Source: Candidatus Zixiibacteriota bacterium (lineage in GTDB: Bacteria > Zixibacteria > MSB-5A5 > GN15 > FEB-12). From it: a stretch of 9,163 bases of DNA. Location: positions 1 through 9,163 of the forward strand of contig JACRAV010000237.1 of NCBI GenBank assembly GCA_016213305.1. The letters run 5' to 3'. A program made the translations under genes and the position numbers. Shown here piece by piece: positions 8,068-9,163 of this stretch; position 1 is the first letter of the stretch; every line of letters starts with the position of its first letter. A model generated the notes under the pieces. The model had not been told where the DNA came from, searched no databases, and worked only from the letters and a program-made list of their open reading frames with translations.

Positions 8068-8164
8068 TGGCGGAAGGGGTGGGAATCGAACCCACCGGGG
8101 ACAATGCGATTGCCCCCCGCACGGCTTTGAAGGCCGGGACCGCCACCAGACGACATCCTCTTCC
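8068..8164 (-). tRNA. selC: tRNA-Sec (selenocysteine, anticodon TCA)
   Basis: The 97-base minus-strand gene begins GGAAGAGG and ends CTTCCGCCA, with discriminator G and an encoded CCA (8070-8068). The anticodon loop CTTCAAA (8132-8126) holds anticodon TCA, which reads UGA. The D arm has a 4-base TGGT loop and can form a 6-bp stem with several G-U pairs. The variable arm is long (8119-8096), with CGGGG and CCCCG at its base. The T loop is TTCGATT inside GTGGG/CCCAC. A 6-bp D stem, tiny D loop, long variable arm and TCA together identify tRNA-Sec rather than tRNA-Ser. This tRNA is charged with serine by SerRS, converted by SelA and delivered by SelB. Oddities are an A-C mismatch or bulged A at acceptor position 6, a C-T mismatch in the anticodon stem, and only 12 nucleotides between T loop and discriminator. 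No sel genes are adjacent. Confidence 0.92.
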
Positions 8165-8170
8165 GATGGC

Positions 8171-8200
8171 AAGATACTTTGGTGATAGGATGTAGGTCAA
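8171..8200 (-). promoter_or_regulatory. Sigma70-like promoter for selC, with its -35 box in a repeat end
   Basis: On the minus strand TTGACC (8200-8195) and TATCTT (8176-8171) are 18 bases apart, and the -10 box ends 6 bases before the tRNA 5' end at 8164. The placement would start transcription at or very near the mature 5' end. The -35 hexamer belongs to the terminal GTAGGTCAAGC sequence of the neighbouring repeat module. Identified by eye only. Confidence 0.5.
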
Positions 8201-8284
8201 GCCGCCTGCGGCTTGACGAAACCGGCTGTAATCCGTCAGGTCTCACGCCGCGCTGTCGCGCGTCGAAGGACCTGACGGAACTCA
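8192..8284. repeat. Structured repeat module, left copy (hairpin plus 57-base core)
   Basis: The module starts with GTAGGTCAAGC. A perfect 9-bp hairpin follows: GTCAAGCCG (8196-8204), loop CCTG, CGGCTTGAC (8209-8217). Next is a core at 8228-8284 that recurs at 9071-9127 with 3 differences in 57. The core is itself a large hairpin: TCCGTCAGGTC (8232-8242) pairs perfectly with GACCTGACGGA (8269-8279), and an inner stem CGCGC/GCGCG (8249-8253 with 8258-8262) has a TGTC loop. No reading frame is evident. It resembles REP/MITE-like intergenic elements; the family is not recognised. Confidence 0.75.
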
Positions 8285-8333
8285 ATATCGGAGGCCGAGC
8301 GGTCCCAAGACGGGCCTCGCTTGCCATCCACAG
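8285..8333. other. Spacer between left repeat module and orphan gene
   Basis: This 49-base stretch lies just 3' of the minus-strand orphan gene. GAGGCC (8291-8296) and GGCCTC (8313-8318) can pair around a 16-base loop that contains a small GTC/GAC stem. No T-run follows on the minus strand, so a terminator is possible but unproven. Confidence 0.3.
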
Positions 8334-8954
8334 TCAATAACCGTCTTCGGTAAAATAGTGAAAGAGGAAACCCTCGCCCACGAGTCGATCCACTAACGCA
8401 AATGCATCTTCACCGTTGCGTGTCAGTCTGTGGCATTCTCCTGGACGCTCATTTGTGAAGTTGTCCCAGACCGTCCTCAAAGGTTCCCGGTAAGAGAACC
8501 CTCGTCCCCTGAGATATTGGACATATTTCCTGGCATCGTTCGTAAATATCCTAAACACCTTGTACTTGCCAACATACACTTCATCACGGCTTTTCTTGCA
8601 CGCAAACCCAAACTTTAATATTCCGTCGTGAATGAATAAGTCGGCATTGAGGTTTAACAACATCTTGAGGTCTTCGACGCCAGTGTTATCTCTAAAGTAA
8701 GTGTCTTTGTGGAAATGTTCGGAATTTTCTATCGATAGCTCCTCTTCGTAAGATCTGTGAGTGGGGACCTCGACGATCCCAAAGGTTGGCTCGCTGACAA
8801 GGGCGGACAGCCCCAGAAAGATATCCTCGATGTTCTCGGCACTCACATTCACTGTGATCCAGTACTCGCCCGCATCATTTGTACGGATACCGTACCCCTC
8901 TTCAATCCCTGTCATGTCAGGGACTATGCATCCGTCGGCGAGCTTGAAAGCCAA
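8334..8954 (-). CDS. Hypothetical protein, 206 residues, AT-richer orphan
   Basis: I do not recognise this protein. The frame starts at TTG (8954), with AGGTG four bases upstream; an in-frame TGA lies two codons before it, so no longer start exists. The next in-frame ATG is at residue 14 and has no visible ribosome-binding site. The product is soluble-looking, without a signal peptide or membrane segment. The N-terminal half is acidic (IEEGYGIRTNDAGEYW, then SYEEELSIENSEHFHKDTYF). The second half is more basic and aromatic (SRDEVYVGKYKVFRIF, YVQYLRGRGFSYREP) and ends FLFHYFTEDGY. Base composition differs from the neighbours: 23 of 60 bases are G or C at 8521-8580, against 39 of 60 at 4561-4620 in bshC. 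It sits alone between two related repeat modules, suggesting acquired DNA. It could be the cargo of a repeat-bounded unit; no function can be assigned. An uninterrupted frame of this length in AT-richer DNA supports a real gene. Confidence 0.7.
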   Translation of the reverse strand: MAFKLADGCIVPDMTGIEEGYGIRTNDAGEYWITVNVSAENIEDIFLGLSALVSEPTFGIVEVPTHRSYEEELSIENSEHFHKDTYFRDNTGVEDLKMLLNLNADLFIHDGILKFGFACKKSRDEVYVGKYKVFRIFTNDARKYVQYLRGRGFSYREPLRTVWDNFTNERPGECHRLTRNGEDAFALVDRLVGEGFLFHYFTEDGY

Positions 8955-9001
8955 TATTCACCTAAATATTCTGAACGGCCGTTTCCAATGCCGGCGGTTT
9001 C
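8955..9001. other. Upstream region of the orphan gene
   Basis: This short region lies between the orphan gene start and the right repeat module. It contains AGGTG just before the TTG start, an AT-rich patch (8963-8970) and a perfect 10-base palindrome AACGGCCGTT at 8974-8983 that could be an operator. No convincing -35/-10 pair with normal spacing was found. Confidence 0.3.
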
Positions 9002-9160
9002 GTAGGTCGGGTTGCGAGGTCCGGCGATAGCCGGAACGAGCTATCCGACATCTTGCTGACACCTCTTATCGTAATCCGTCAGGTCTCATGTCGCGCTGTC
9101 GCGCGTCGAAGGACCCGACGGAACTCATAGCGCTGTCAAGCGCCGGGGCGCTTGACCTAC
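9002..9160. repeat. Structured repeat module, right copy, with inverted GTAGGTC ends
   Basis: The module is bounded by GTAGGTC (9002-9008) and its inverse GACCTAC (9154-9160), 159 bases in all. Its left part is an imperfect palindrome (9006-9049) with GTCGG/CCGAC outside and TCCGGC/GCCGGA (9020-9025 with 9030-9035) around a GATA loop. The centre, 9071-9127, is the core shared with 8228-8284; here the outer stem has one A-C mismatch. The right part is a hairpin GTCAAGCGC (9135-9143), loop CGGG, GCGCTTGAC (9148-9156), which mirrors the left hairpin of the other module. No coding frame is supported. The window ends three bases later, so the outer flank cannot be examined. Confidence 0.75.
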
Positions 9161-9163
9161 AAA

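Noticed and set aside
8068..8164. tRNA-Ser reading of the long-variable-arm tRNA
   Set aside because: The anticodon is TCA, which is not a serine anticodon, and the extended D stem with a 4-base loop fits tRNA-Sec.
7805..8200. 131-codon minus-strand frame and other frames across the tRNA and its flanks
   Set aside because: They run through the tRNA, repeat hairpins and the 5' end of the methyltransferase in another frame, with no conserved features.
8192..9127. CRISPR array
   Set aside because: There are only two copies of the 57-base core, about 840 bases apart with a gene between them. No regular short spacers and no cas genes are present.
8068..9160. Genomic island integrated at selC, as seen for pathogenicity islands in enterobacteria
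   Set aside because: Integrases usually use the tRNA 3' end, but the foreign-looking DNA lies on the 5' side. There is no integrase and no duplicated tRNA 3' segment in the window.

Overview
The window looks like chromosomal DNA from a diderm (two-membrane) bacterium of moderately high GC. It encodes an RND-type efflux pump with its periplasmic adaptor, which needs an outer membrane, and a complete bacillithiol (BSH) biosynthesis set. Bacillithiol is best known from Bacillota and Deinococcus but also occurs in Bacteroidota/Chlorobi-type lineages. A diderm with BSH genes, a selenocysteine tRNA and dispersed structured intergenic repeats fits a Bacteroidota/Chlorobi-like or candidate-phylum bacterium. 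The sequence alone does not fix the taxon.

Left part (1-7058, + strand): five genes overlap or abut head-to-tail as one apparent operon. They are the C-terminal end of a membrane-fusion adaptor, a complete AcrB-like RND permease, then bshC, bshA and bshB. Every junction overlaps (4, 11, 4 and 8 bases), so translation is probably coupled. BshA makes GlcNAc-malate, BshB deacetylates it to GlcN-malate, and BshC is the presumed cysteine-adding enzyme. The bshC and bshB starts are re-called here as TTG at 3549 and GTG at 6300, each behind a good ribosome-binding site.

Middle (7059-8190): a short spacer with small repeats separates the operon from a convergent class I SAM-dependent methyltransferase on the - strand, which has its own sigma70-like promoter. 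Upstream of it are a hairpin repeat and then a - strand selenocysteine tRNA (selC, anticodon TCA, encoded CCA). The host therefore probably decodes UGA as selenocysteine, although no selA, selB or selD is present here. The tRNA has a long variable arm and a 6-bp D stem, but only 12 nucleotides on the 3' side of its acceptor/T branch, where 13 is usual.

Right part (8192-9163): two structured repeat modules share a 57-base core (54/57 identical) and carry GTAGGTC ends. They bracket an AT-richer orphan gene for an unrecognised 206-residue protein. The outer ends at 8192 and 9160 are inverted copies of GTAGGTCAAGC, so the whole may be a small mobile or repeat-bounded unit. Its left end appears to supply the -35 box of the selC promoter. 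I see no clear evidence of a wholly new multi-gene system. The best leads are the pump-bacillithiol operon, the nearby methyltransferase, the variant tRNA-Sec and the repeat-bounded orphan gene.
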